Shown here piece by piece: positions 9,001 to 15,715 of a stretch of 64,000 nucleotides of DNA. The stretch comes from Accumulibacter sp031732815 (GTDB taxonomy: Bacteria; Pseudomonadota; Gammaproteobacteria; Burkholderiales; Rhodocyclaceae). Location: NCBI RefSeq assembly GCF_031732815.1, contig NZ_JAVMKF010000293.1:15252-79251 (forward strand), read 5' to 3'. The first letter of the stretch is position 1. Each line of letters starts with the position of its first letter. The notes under the pieces were generated by a model. The model worked only from the letters and a program-made list of their open reading frames with translations. It made no database searches and was not told where the DNA came from. The position numbers and the translations under genes were made by a program.

Positions 9001-9587
9001 GCGTATTCGCCGGGCGCAACGACCTGCGTCACGTGCGCGTAGCCGGCCACCGTCATCTGCGCCCGGAAGCGTTCCGCATCGAGTCTGTCGCCCTGCTTGA
9101 GGAAGAAGGTGTAGCCTGCCAGATAAGCCGGTGGTGGCAAACGGCAGACGGCGGTGCTCACCGGCACCAGCAGGACATCGCAATCGCCCTGGGTTACGGC
9201 GTAAAGCGTCGCCAAGCGCTCGGAAATCAGGTCGTGATGCGGCGAGAAGACGTCGTAGGGCAGGGTTTCCCAGTCGGGCAGCAAGCGCACGCGCAAGTCC
9301 GCCGCGAACCAGGGGATCTCGTTCAGCAAGCGCTGTGCGTCGCCGGCGCTCGCGGTCAGCACGGCGAGCAGGCGCGGCGCGCCGCCGCGTTTCGCCTGGC
9401 TCGCCAGTTCGGCGAGCAGCAGTGCATCCGCTGAGCCGGCGAAAGGGGGAAGCTGTCGCCTTTCGCCAGGCTCGGGCAGAGGCATTCGGGGAAGCGGTAG
9501 CGGCAAGAAGGACGACTCGCTGGTCTGGCTTGGCTGGTAAGTGGCGGCCGCGGAGGGCGCGGCGCGCACGGGGCGAAAGGCGCGCAT
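6081..9587 (-). CDS. mfd: Transcription-repair coupling factor Mfd
   Basis: Mfd frees RNA polymerase stalled at DNA lesions and recruits UvrA. The protein is about 1150 residues, as expected. In order it shows the UvrB-like N-terminal module (YDVFSPH region), the RNA-polymerase interaction domain, a RecG-like helicase with Walker A GDVGFGKTEVA, DEEHRFGVRQKEALK as motif II and TATPIPRTL as motif III, then the TRCF C-terminal domain. The start is uncertain. The ATG at 9587 overlaps a TATAAT sequence and has no ribosome site, while an internal ATG at 9485 begins MPLPEPG, closer to typical Mfd N-termini, giving 1134 residues. I give the longer version. It is followed at 12 bases by the DAHP synthase gene. 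Confidence 0.96.
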   Translation of the reverse strand: MRAFRPVRAAPSAAATYQPSQTSESSFLPLPLPRMPLPEPGERRQLPPFAGSADALLLAELASQAKRGGAPRLLAVLTASAGDAQRLLNEIPWFAADLRVRLLPDWETLPYDVFSPHHDLISERLATLYAVTQGDCDVLLVPVSTAVCRLPPPAYLAGYTFFLKQGDRLDAERFRAQMTVAGYAHVTQVVAPGEYAIRGGLVDLFPMGSPLPYRLDLFDEQIETIKTFDADSQRTLYPVAEVRLLPAREFPLDETGRTRFRRNFRTAFEGDPLRAGIYKDVSSGIPVPGLEYWLPLFFDETATLFDYLPERSVVCLHADVPAALRAFWHEAQGRHRLLAGDRSRPLLAPEELFLAEETFFVAARSYARISLDRGDGGPSGRLPSVAIDRRADDPLGRLKTFVEGYAGRVLLLAESPGRRETLAGLCAEFALPLVACPDLASFLAADTRLALAVGPLQEGFQIGQLALVTEAELYADSPSRRGRQSGQRRSSVDNWLRDLTELKVGAPVVHEQHGVARYQGLVHLDLGEGAMEFLELHYADNAKLYVPVAQLHVISRYSGADPDAAPLHTLGSPHWEKAKRRAAQQARDTAAELLALYALRAARQGHACQYKAHDYDAFADGFGFEETQDQAAAIAAVLEDMKSGRPMDRLVCGDVGFGKTEVALRAAFCAVAGGRQVAVLCPTTLLCEQHFETFQDRFADWPVNIAELSRFRTAREGAQVVDRLAAGKLDIVIGTHRLLQKDIRFNRLGLVIIDEEHRFGVRQKEALKALRAEVDVLTLTATPIPRTLAMSLEGLRDFSVIATAPQKRLSIKTFVTRYSEGIIREALLREFKRGGQVYFLHNEVASIERMHEHLRRILPEARIVVGHGQMNERELERVMREFTQQRANVLLCTTIIETGIDNPHANTMIINQAEKFGLAQLHQLRGRVGRSHHQAYAYLLTHDEGALNKQARQRLEAIQMMDQLGAGFYLAMHDLEIRGAGEVLGDNQSGEMQEVGFTMFSEMLTRAVAALKQGKEVDPAAPLALASEINLHMPALLPADYASDVNERLTLYKRLADCSDADELTALHEELVDRFGELPEPARALLDGHRLRLLCKPLGISKLDVTAGQVVLQFSPETPIEPIRIINLVQKDRNCRLAGPDKLILKRQSTTLAERVAAVRDLVQRLAN

Positions 9588-9591
9588 TATA
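9586..9591 (-). promoter_or_regulatory. Perfect TATAAT -10 box overlapping the first mfd ATG
   Basis: On the minus strand TATAAT occupies 9591-9586, and its last two bases are the A and T of the farthest-upstream mfd ATG. No good -35 lies 17 bases upstream (CGGCGG). If this box is used, translation would have to begin further in, for example at 9485. Confidence 0.35.
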
Positions 9592-9620
9592 GCCTGGCCG
9601 GCAGGCGCCGCCGGGCGTGC

Positions 9621-10403
9621 TCAGGCGTCAGCTGCGTCCACAGCGCCTGGCGCCAGCGTCTGGCAGAGAGCGGCGAAGAACTGCGAGGCGCCCGCTCTAA
9701 TCGAGTAATCCGCAACCTCCGACAGCGGCGTCCGGTGTGGATTGATTTCGACTACCGTGGCGCCTGACGCTTTCGCCCAGACCGGCAGGTGCGCTGCCGG
9801 TTGGACAGTAAACGATGTGCCAACACAGAAGAAGACGTCTGCCGTCGCGCTGCGCCGCCCGGCGGCGGTGAACACCTCCGGGTCGAGCGCTTCGCCGAAG
9901 AGCACCAGGTCTGGCCGCGCCGGCGCACCGCAGTGCGGACAGGGAAACGGTTCGCGCAGATCGTCTCCCCACTGGTCGGCGAAACCGCAGCGCGCGTGGC
10001 AACGCAATCGGTGAATCGTTCCATGCACCTCGAGCACCTCGCCATTTCCGGCGCGCGAGTGGTAACCGTCGATGTTCTGCGTGACCACCGTCAGGCGCTT
10101 GTCGGCGACTATCCTTTCCAGCCGGGCGATTGCTTGATGTCCAGGATTGGGCTGCCGGTCGTCGACCAGGTTTTTCAGTTCGCGCAGCCAGTTCCAGACC
10201 ACGCGGGGATTGCGCATGAAACCATCGATGCTGGCGACCTCGTCCGGATCGACATTGTTCCACAAGCCGGTTGCGCCATCGCGGAAGGTCGGGATGCCAC
10301 TGTCGGCCGACAGGCCCGCACCGGAAAAGACGACGATTTCTGCCGCTCTGCGCACGAGCGAGGCGATCTCATCGTGCACTGCCATGCCTGGCCTGTCCTT
10401 CAT
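9621..10403 (-). CDS. Sir2-family NAD-dependent protein deacylase (sirtuin)
   Basis: This 260-residue protein has the sirtuin fold: the NAD-binding GAGLSADSGIPTFR motif near residues 29-42, TQNIDGYHSRAG with the catalytic HG shortly after, and a zinc ribbon of two pairs (CHARC and CPHC). The GTSFTVQPAAHLP and VVEINPHRTPLSE motifs complete the NAD site. It removes acyl groups from lysines, as CobB does on acetyl-CoA synthetase. The ATG at 10403 is preceded by AGGAG at about 9 bases; that ribosome site overlaps the TAG of the PBP1A gene, so the two are coupled. An internal ATG at 10385 is less well placed. Whether it is a deacetylase, desuccinylase or an ADP-ribosylating type cannot be told. 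Confidence 0.9.
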   Translation of the reverse strand: MKDRPGMAVHDEIASLVRRAAEIVVFSGAGLSADSGIPTFRDGATGLWNNVDPDEVASIDGFMRNPRVVWNWLRELKNLVDDRQPNPGHQAIARLERIVADKRLTVVTQNIDGYHSRAGNGEVLEVHGTIHRLRCHARCGFADQWGDDLREPFPCPHCGAPARPDLVLFGEALDPEVFTAAGRRSATADVFFCVGTSFTVQPAAHLPVWAKASGATVVEINPHRTPLSEVADYSIRAGASQFFAALCQTLAPGAVDAADA

Positions 10404-10415
10404 TCCGCCGTGCTC

Positions 10416-12710
10416 CTAGTCTTCGGGTTTGGCCGCTTCGTCAGTGGCGGGCTCGGGCTCGAGTTCATCGGGCGCATTCTCCTCGTAGAAGAACTCCTCC
10501 GACGGACCCTTCTTGCGACCAGACGTAGTCCGCGCGACGACGCCTTGCGGTGGCGGCAGGAAGGACTCGGGGACATCTTTCAGAACGCGTGCCATGTAGC
10601 CGATCCAGGTCGGCAAAGCGGCAGTGCCGCCGGTTTCGCCGCTGCCCAGATTGCGCGGCTGATCGAAGCCGATCCACGAGCAGCCAACGACGGTTTGCTG
10701 ATAGCCGCAGAACCAGGCATCGACATGCTCGTTGGTCGTACCGGTCTTGCCGGCCAGGTCCTTGCGCTTGAGCGTTGCCGAGGCGCGCGCGGCAGTGCCA
10801 TAGATGGTTACGTCGCGCAGCATGCTGTCCATCAGGTAGGCATTGCGCGCGTCGATGGCGCGCAGGCTGTCTTCGCCAGCGGTGATCGGCTCGGCCCGGG
10901 CGAGCACCTGCTTCTTGTCATCCTGGATTTCGCTCACGATGTACGGCCGAATACGGTAGCCGCCGTTGGCAAAAACGGCATAGGCAGTAACCATCTGCCA
11001 AGGCGTCACCGAACCGGCGCCCAGCGCCATCGTCAGGTAGGGCGGATGCTTGTCGGCGTCGAAACCGAAACGCGTCACGTAGTCCTGCACGAAGCGCACG
11101 CCGCTTGCCTGCAGCAGGCGTATCGAGACCATGTTCTTCGATTTGGCGAGCGCGGTGCGCATGCGCATCGGCCCTTCGTACCTGCCGTCGTAGTTCTTCG
11201 GCTCCCACGACTGGCTGCCGGTTACCGACGCCGGGAAGCTGATCGGTTCATCATTGATCACCGAGGCCGGGGTGAAGCCCTTCTCCAGCGCGCCCGAATA
11301 GATGAAAGGCTTGAAGCTCGAACCCGGTTGCCGCCACGCCTGTGTCGCATGGTTGAACTGCGAGCGGTTGAAATCGAAACCTCCGACCAGGGCGCGCACC
11401 GCTCCGTCGCGCGGATCGGCGGCCAGAAAAGCCGCTTCCGCTTCCGGCATCTGGACGATCCGCCAATTATTCTTCTCGTCGGTCTGCACGCGGATGACCG
11501 CGCCACGCCGCAGTCGCTTGGTCGGCGGGGCCTTGTCGTCAAGCATGCGGGCGGCAAACCGCAGGCCGTCGCCGCTGATCGTCACCACCTCACCGCCACG
11601 GCGGTAGGCGCGGACCTTGCGCGGATCGATCTGCAGGATGATCGCCGGATGCAGGTCTTCCGCATCCTGAAAATCCTGCAGTAGTTCGTCGAGCGCCTCG
11701 TCCTGTTCCGACTTGATCTCGTTCAGGTCGACATAGGCTTCCGCACCGCGATAGCCGTGCCGCCGGTCATACTCCAGGACGCCGCGCCGCAGGCTGTTGT
11801 AGGCCGCTTCCTGATCGTTCTTCAGGATCGTCGTGTAGACCCGCAAGCCGCGGGTATAGACGTCATCCGGAAAACGTTCGGCGGCGATCTGCCGCGCCAT
11901 TTCGGTGACGTACTCGGCGTGCACAGGAATCTCGTTAACTTCGCGTTTGATCACCAGCGCCTGCGCCAGGGCAGCTTCCTGCTGCTCCGCGCTGATGAAC
12001 CCAAGTTCGTTCATGCGACGCAGGACATACTGCTGTCGCAGGCGCGCGCGCGTCGGGTTGATCACCGGGTTGTAGGCCGATGGCGCTTTCGGCAGACCGG
12101 CGAGCATGGCTGCCTCGGCGATCGTCAGGTCGCCGAGAGGCTTGCCGAAGTAGGTCTGGGCGGCAGCAGCGAAGCCGTAAGCGCGCTGCCCCAGGAAGAT
12201 CTGATTGACGTAAAGCTCAAGAATCTGGTCTTTGCTCAGGTTGTGCTCGATCTTGAAGGAGAGCAGCGCTTCGTACAGTTTTCGCGTGTAGGTCTTCTCG
12301 GACGAGAGAAAGAAGTTCTTCGCCACCTGTTGGGTGATCGTCGAAGCGCCCTGCCGCTTGCCGCCGCCGATCAGGTTGGCGTGCAATGCGCGCAATACGC
12401 CCAGCGTATCGACGCCCCGATGCTGGTAGAAGCGTTCATCCTCGGCCGCCAGGATGGCCTGCTTCATGATTTCCGGAACCTCCTGGATGCTGACGAAGGC
12501 TCGCCGCTCCTCACCGAACTCGCCGATCAGATAGCCGTCCGCGGTATAGATGCGCATCGGCATCTTGGGGTGATAGTCAGTCAGGATGTCGAGCGACGGC
12601 AGGTTCGGGTAGGCCAGGCTGAGGACGACCACCGCCAGGGCGAGCACGATACCGGCCAGACCAAGAACGAAGACAATCGGGTAAAGAAACCAGCGCAGCA
12701 GAGTAGGCAA
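10416..12710 (-). CDS. mrcA: Penicillin-binding protein 1A, bifunctional glycosyltransferase/transpeptidase
   Basis: This 764-residue class A PBP polymerises and crosslinks peptidoglycan. It has an N-terminal membrane anchor (about 8-32), a GT51 glycosyltransferase domain with the GASTITQQVAKNFFLS motif and LSKDQILELYVNQIFLG, a PBP1A-specific OB/linker region, and the transpeptidase with SSFK (catalytic Ser), SKN and KTGTTNEH boxes. A charged, Glu-rich tail ends the protein. It is divergent from pilM, a common betaproteobacterial arrangement. A TATAAT box lies about 35 bases upstream. The sirtuin gene follows 12 bases after its stop. Length and motifs are complete. Confidence 0.95.
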   Translation of the reverse strand: MPTLLRWFLYPIVFVLGLAGIVLALAVVVLSLAYPNLPSLDILTDYHPKMPMRIYTADGYLIGEFGEERRAFVSIQEVPEIMKQAILAAEDERFYQHRGVDTLGVLRALHANLIGGGKRQGASTITQQVAKNFFLSSEKTYTRKLYEALLSFKIEHNLSKDQILELYVNQIFLGQRAYGFAAAAQTYFGKPLGDLTIAEAAMLAGLPKAPSAYNPVINPTRARLRQQYVLRRMNELGFISAEQQEAALAQALVIKREVNEIPVHAEYVTEMARQIAAERFPDDVYTRGLRVYTTILKNDQEAAYNSLRRGVLEYDRRHGYRGAEAYVDLNEIKSEQDEALDELLQDFQDAEDLHPAIILQIDPRKVRAYRRGGEVVTISGDGLRFAARMLDDKAPPTKRLRRGAVIRVQTDEKNNWRIVQMPEAEAAFLAADPRDGAVRALVGGFDFNRSQFNHATQAWRQPGSSFKPFIYSGALEKGFTPASVINDEPISFPASVTGSQSWEPKNYDGRYEGPMRMRTALAKSKNMVSIRLLQASGVRFVQDYVTRFGFDADKHPPYLTMALGAGSVTPWQMVTAYAVFANGGYRIRPYIVSEIQDDKKQVLARAEPITAGEDSLRAIDARNAYLMDSMLRDVTIYGTAARASATLKRKDLAGKTGTTNEHVDAWFCGYQQTVVGCSWIGFDQPRNLGSGETGGTAALPTWIGYMARVLKDVPESFLPPPQGVVARTTSGRKKGPSEEFFYEENAPDELEPEPATDEAAKPED

Positions 12711-12743
12711 GACAGTGTCCGGCAGCGAAAGCAGATCTGCAAT

Positions 12744-12749
12744 ATTATA
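12744..12749 (-). promoter_or_regulatory. -10 box of the mrcA promoter
   Basis: On the minus strand the sequence TATATAAT contains a perfect TATAAT at 12749-12744, about 35 bases upstream of the mrcA ATG at 12710. The matching -35 at 17 bases (AAGTCA) is poor, so the promoter may need an activator. Confidence 0.45.
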
Positions 12750-12770
12750 TAGCGCTGCAACAGAAATGAC

Positions 12771-12799
12771 TTTACACTCTCTGAGCTTGTTGCTAGCAT
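12771..12799 (+). promoter_or_regulatory. Sigma-70-like promoter of the pilMNOPQ operon
   Basis: TTTACA at 12771-12776 (5 of 6 matches to the -35 consensus), a 17-base spacer and TAGCAT at 12794-12799 (4 of 6 for the -10) lie in the AT-rich gap between mrcA and pilM. This would give a leader of about 65 nt before the pilM start at 12869. Confidence 0.5.
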
Positions 12800-12868
12800 C
12801 TAAAGTGGAATATTTATTGTGGCGCTAACTGCAAATTATTGAAGGGTTTTTTGGTACGAGGTAGCAGT

Positions 12869-13948
12869 TTGCAGATTGATCTTTCGATCTTCAATCCCAA
12901 GGCTCGCTCGCTGATCGGCCTGGATGTCAGCTCGTCGTCGGTCAAGATGGTCGAGTTGGGCAGCGATAACAAAGGCGGTTATCGTGTGGAGCGTTACGCG
13001 ATCGAGGTCCTGCCACGGGATGTCATTTCTGACGGCAACGTGGTGAACCTCGAAGCGGCCGCTGAGTCCGTTCGCCGGACATGGAAAAAGCTTGCCACGG
13101 CGACGCGGCATGTCGCAATCGCCCTTCCGACCTCGCACGTCATCACCAAGAAGATCATCGTCGCGGGAGGTCAGCGCGAGGAGGAACTGGAAGTCGTTGT
13201 CGAGTCAGAGGCCAACCAGTACATTCCATTTCCGCTCGATGAGGTGAACCTGGATTTCCAGGTGATTGGCCCGGCGCCTTCCTCACCGGACGAAATCGAG
13301 GTCCTGATTGCGGCCTCCCGCAAGGAGAAAGTCGAAGACCGGGTGGCCGTTGCCGAATCGGCCGGGCTCAAGCCGGTCATTCTCGACGTCGAGTCGTACG
13401 CCGTTCTTTCCGCCTTCGAACTGATCGAAAAGCGCCTGCCGGATCCAGGCAAGGGCAACATCATCGCGCTGGTCGATGTCGGTGCCAACGTGATGAACCT
13501 GACGGTGCTGCGCAACGGGCAGCAGATCTACGCGCGTGAGCAGGCCTTCGGGGGAAACCAATTGACCCAGGACATCGCTCGCTCGCTTGGCATCAGTTTT
13601 GAGGAGGCCGAGGCGGAGAAGCGCCGCAACAACTTGCCCGAACAGTGCGAAACAGAATTGGTGCAGCCGTTTCGCGAGGCGATGGCTCTCGAAATCTCGC
13701 GTGCGCTGCAGTTCTTTTTCACCTCGACGCAGTTCAGCCGGATCAATCATGTCGTCCTGGCTGGTGGCTGTGCGGTCATCCCGCGGGCAGATGAAGTGGT
13801 CGCGTCGCGCACGCAGATTGATACGATCATCGCCAATCCCTTCGCTGACATGGTGCTCGCCGACCGCGTCCGGAGCAAGAGCCTGCTCGCCGATGCTTCG
13901 TCTTTGATGGTCGCCTGCGGCCTGGCGTTGCGGAGGTTCGACACATGA
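12869..13948 (+). CDS. pilM: Type IV pilus inner-membrane assembly protein PilM
   Basis: PilM is the cytoplasmic actin-like (FtsA-fold) member of the pilus alignment complex and binds the N-terminus of PilN. The protein shows SLIGLDVSSSSVKMVEL at its start, VDVGANVMNL in the middle and VLAGGCAVIP near the end, the nucleotide-binding signatures of the family. I place the start at the TTG at 12869, because GAGGT lies six bases upstream and the resulting N-terminus (QIDLSIFNPKARS after Met) matches the family; this gives 359 residues. A TTG at 12839 would add ten residues without a ribosome site. First gene of pilMNOPQ; it overlaps pilN by four bases. Confidence 0.93.
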   Translation: MQIDLSIFNPKARSLIGLDVSSSSVKMVELGSDNKGGYRVERYAIEVLPRDVISDGNVVNLEAAAESVRRTWKKLATATRHVAIALPTSHVITKKIIVAGGQREEELEVVVESEANQYIPFPLDEVNLDFQVIGPAPSSPDEIEVLIAASRKEKVEDRVAVAESAGLKPVILDVESYAVLSAFELIEKRLPDPGKGNIIALVDVGANVMNLTVLRNGQQIYAREQAFGGNQLTQDIARSLGISFEEAEAEKRRNNLPEQCETELVQPFREAMALEISRALQFFFTSTQFSRINHVVLAGGCAVIPRADEVVASRTQIDTIIANPFADMVLADRVRSKSLLADASSLMVACGLALRRFDT

Positions 13949-14514
13949 TCCGCATCAACTTGCTTCCACACCGGGAAGAGAAGCGCCGGGCGAGACGTCA
14001 GCAGTTCTGGGCTTTCTTCGGTCTGGTCACGATCATTTCTGGGCTGGCGGTTTTTCTCGTCTATCTGCTGATCGCACGCGAGATCGCCGCGCAGGAAGCC
14101 AGGAACGAGTTCCTCAAGAAGGAAATAGCCGTCCTCGACAAGCAAATCGACCAGATCAAGCGACTGAAGGAGCAAAGTGACGCGCTGATGGAGCGCAAGA
14201 AGATCATCGAATCGCTGCAGCGCGACCGCGCCGAGGCCGTTCGCCTGCTCAGCGAGCTGGCCAAGCAGATGCCGGAAGGAGTCTATATCCGCTCGCTCAG
14301 GCAGGAAGGCCAGAGGATCAGCCTGGGCGGCCTGGCTCAGTCGAGCGCGCGCGTCTCGACACTGATGCGCAACATCGAGGCATCGCCGTGGCTTGAGAAG
14401 CCGCAGTTGATCGAGATCAAGGCAGCTACGGTCGACAAGCGCAGGGTAAACGAGTTCAGCATGAACGCCTCGATCAAGCGGGCTCCAGTGGTGGCGAAGG
14501 GAGAACAGAAATGA
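13945..14514 (+). CDS. pilN: Type IV pilus assembly protein PilN
   Basis: PilN is a 189-residue bitopic inner-membrane protein linking cytoplasmic PilM to periplasmic PilO. The short cytoplasmic start MIRINLLPHREEKRR contains the INLLP motif that inserts into PilM. One membrane helix follows (about 27-47), then a coiled coil (about 50-95) and a small ferredoxin-like domain. Both ends overlap neighbours by ATGA (pilM and pilO), consistent with equal dosage of the subunits. Confidence 0.95.
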   Translation: MIRINLLPHREEKRRARRQQFWAFFGLVTIISGLAVFLVYLLIAREIAAQEARNEFLKKEIAVLDKQIDQIKRLKEQSDALMERKKIIESLQRDRAEAVRLLSELAKQMPEGVYIRSLRQEGQRISLGGLAQSSARVSTLMRNIEASPWLEKPQLIEIKAATVDKRRVNEFSMNASIKRAPVVAKGEQK

Positions 14515-15200
14515 AGGCGCCCACACTGAAGGCGCCCACGCTTCCAACGTTCGATTACCAGGCGATCCTGCGCGATTTCCAGAATCTTAATCCGCGGGAT
14601 GTCGGCGCGTGGCCGCTGGCACCGCGCATCGCCGTCCTTGTTGGTGTGCTCCTGGTGATCGTGCTCGGTGGCTGGTGGTTCTTCTGGCTGGACCAGATGG
14701 CGGTTCTCGAAACCAGTCAGCAAGCCGAACTGAAACTGCGCGACGAATTTGTCAACAAGAAGAAGCAGGCGGTCAATCTCGACCTGCACGTGCAGCAGTT
14801 GAACGATATCGATCGCTCGTTCGGCGCCCTGCTCAAGCAATTGCCCAACAAGTCGGAGGTCGAGGCGCTGCTGGTCGAGATCAATCAGGCTGGCATGGGT
14901 CGGGGTCTCCAGTTTGAACTGTTCAAACCTGGCGTCGAACAGGTGAAGGACTTTTACGCCGAACTGCCGATCAATGTTCGCCTGACCGGCACCTACCACG
15001 ATTTCGGCGCTTTCGCCGGGGACATCGGCAAGCTGTCGAGAATTGTCACCTTGAACAACATCTCGATTGTTGCCGGCGCGCAGAGCAAGGACGGTACCTT
15101 GGCGCTCGACGCCGTGACCAAGACTTTCCGTTACCTCGACGAAGAGGAGTTGGCGGCGAAGAGGAAAGCGGCGCAAGCGGCCAAGGGGGCGAAGAAATGA
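14511..15200 (+). CDS. pilO: Type IV pilus assembly protein PilO
   Basis: PilO is a 229-residue bitopic protein that pairs with PilN in the periplasm. It has a cytoplasmic N-terminus with a repeated KAPTL element (residues 2-12), one membrane helix (about 42-62), a coiled coil and a ferredoxin-like domain containing the PNKSEVEALLVEINQAG and ELPINVRLTGTYHDFGAF blocks typical of PilO. The C-terminus is Lys/Ala-rich. It overlaps pilN and pilP by four bases each. Confidence 0.95.
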   Translation: MKAPTLKAPTLPTFDYQAILRDFQNLNPRDVGAWPLAPRIAVLVGVLLVIVLGGWWFFWLDQMAVLETSQQAELKLRDEFVNKKKQAVNLDLHVQQLNDIDRSFGALLKQLPNKSEVEALLVEINQAGMGRGLQFELFKPGVEQVKDFYAELPINVRLTGTYHDFGAFAGDIGKLSRIVTLNNISIVAGAQSKDGTLALDAVTKTFRYLDEEELAAKRKAAQAAKGAKK

Positions 15201-15715
15201 GGCGACTATCGATCGTCTTGTGCGCGATCTTTCTGGCGGCCTGCTCGACCAGCGGTCACGAGGACCTGCAGGAGTGGATGAAGACGGTCGCCCTTGATAC
15301 CAAAGGCAAGATTCCGCCGCTCCCGGTGGTCGAGCCCTACGAACCGGTCCCCTATGATGCAGGAAAGCTGATCGATCCGTTCCGGCCGGGGAAGATGGCG
15401 CCCGAGGAGAAGAAGAGTAGCGGTGGCGGTTTCCGGCCCGACCTGGATCGCCCGAAAGAACCGCTGGAGGCTTACCCGCTCGAGACCTTGCGCTACGTTG
15501 GCGTGATGACCCGGAACAAGACTTCGCACGCACTCATCCAGGTCGACGGCTCCCTGTACCAGGTCCGCATCGGCAACTACATGGGACAGAACTTCGGCGT
15601 CATCGTTGGCGTGTCCGAATCCGAAGTGACTCTGCGTGAACTGGTCCAGGATTCAGCCGGCGACTGGGTGGAGAGAACGAGCAGCTTGCTGCTGCAGGAA
15701 AAGGGAGCGAAGTGA
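15197..15715 (+). CDS. pilP: Type IV pilus lipoprotein PilP
   Basis: PilP is a 172-residue lipoprotein that connects the PilN/PilO complex to the PilQ secretin. It has a lipobox with the lipidated Cys at residue 16 (FLAAC), a disordered stretch with YDAGKLIDPFRP, and the C-terminal beta domain with LRYVGVM, ALIQVDG and VRIGNYMGQNFG motifs. Its stop TGA is immediately followed by the pilQ ATG. Confidence 0.95.
   Translation: MRRLSIVLCAIFLAACSTSGHEDLQEWMKTVALDTKGKIPPLPVVEPYEPVPYDAGKLIDPFRPGKMAPEEKKSSGGGFRPDLDRPKEPLEAYPLETLRYVGVMTRNKTSHALIQVDGSLYQVRIGNYMGQNFGVIVGVSESEVTLRELVQDSAGDWVERTSSLLLQEKGAK

Noticed and set aside
7884..9434. 516-residue plus-strand frame antisense to mfd
   Set aside because: Mirrors the third-position GC bias of mfd; Arg/Gln/Val-rich with no known motif.
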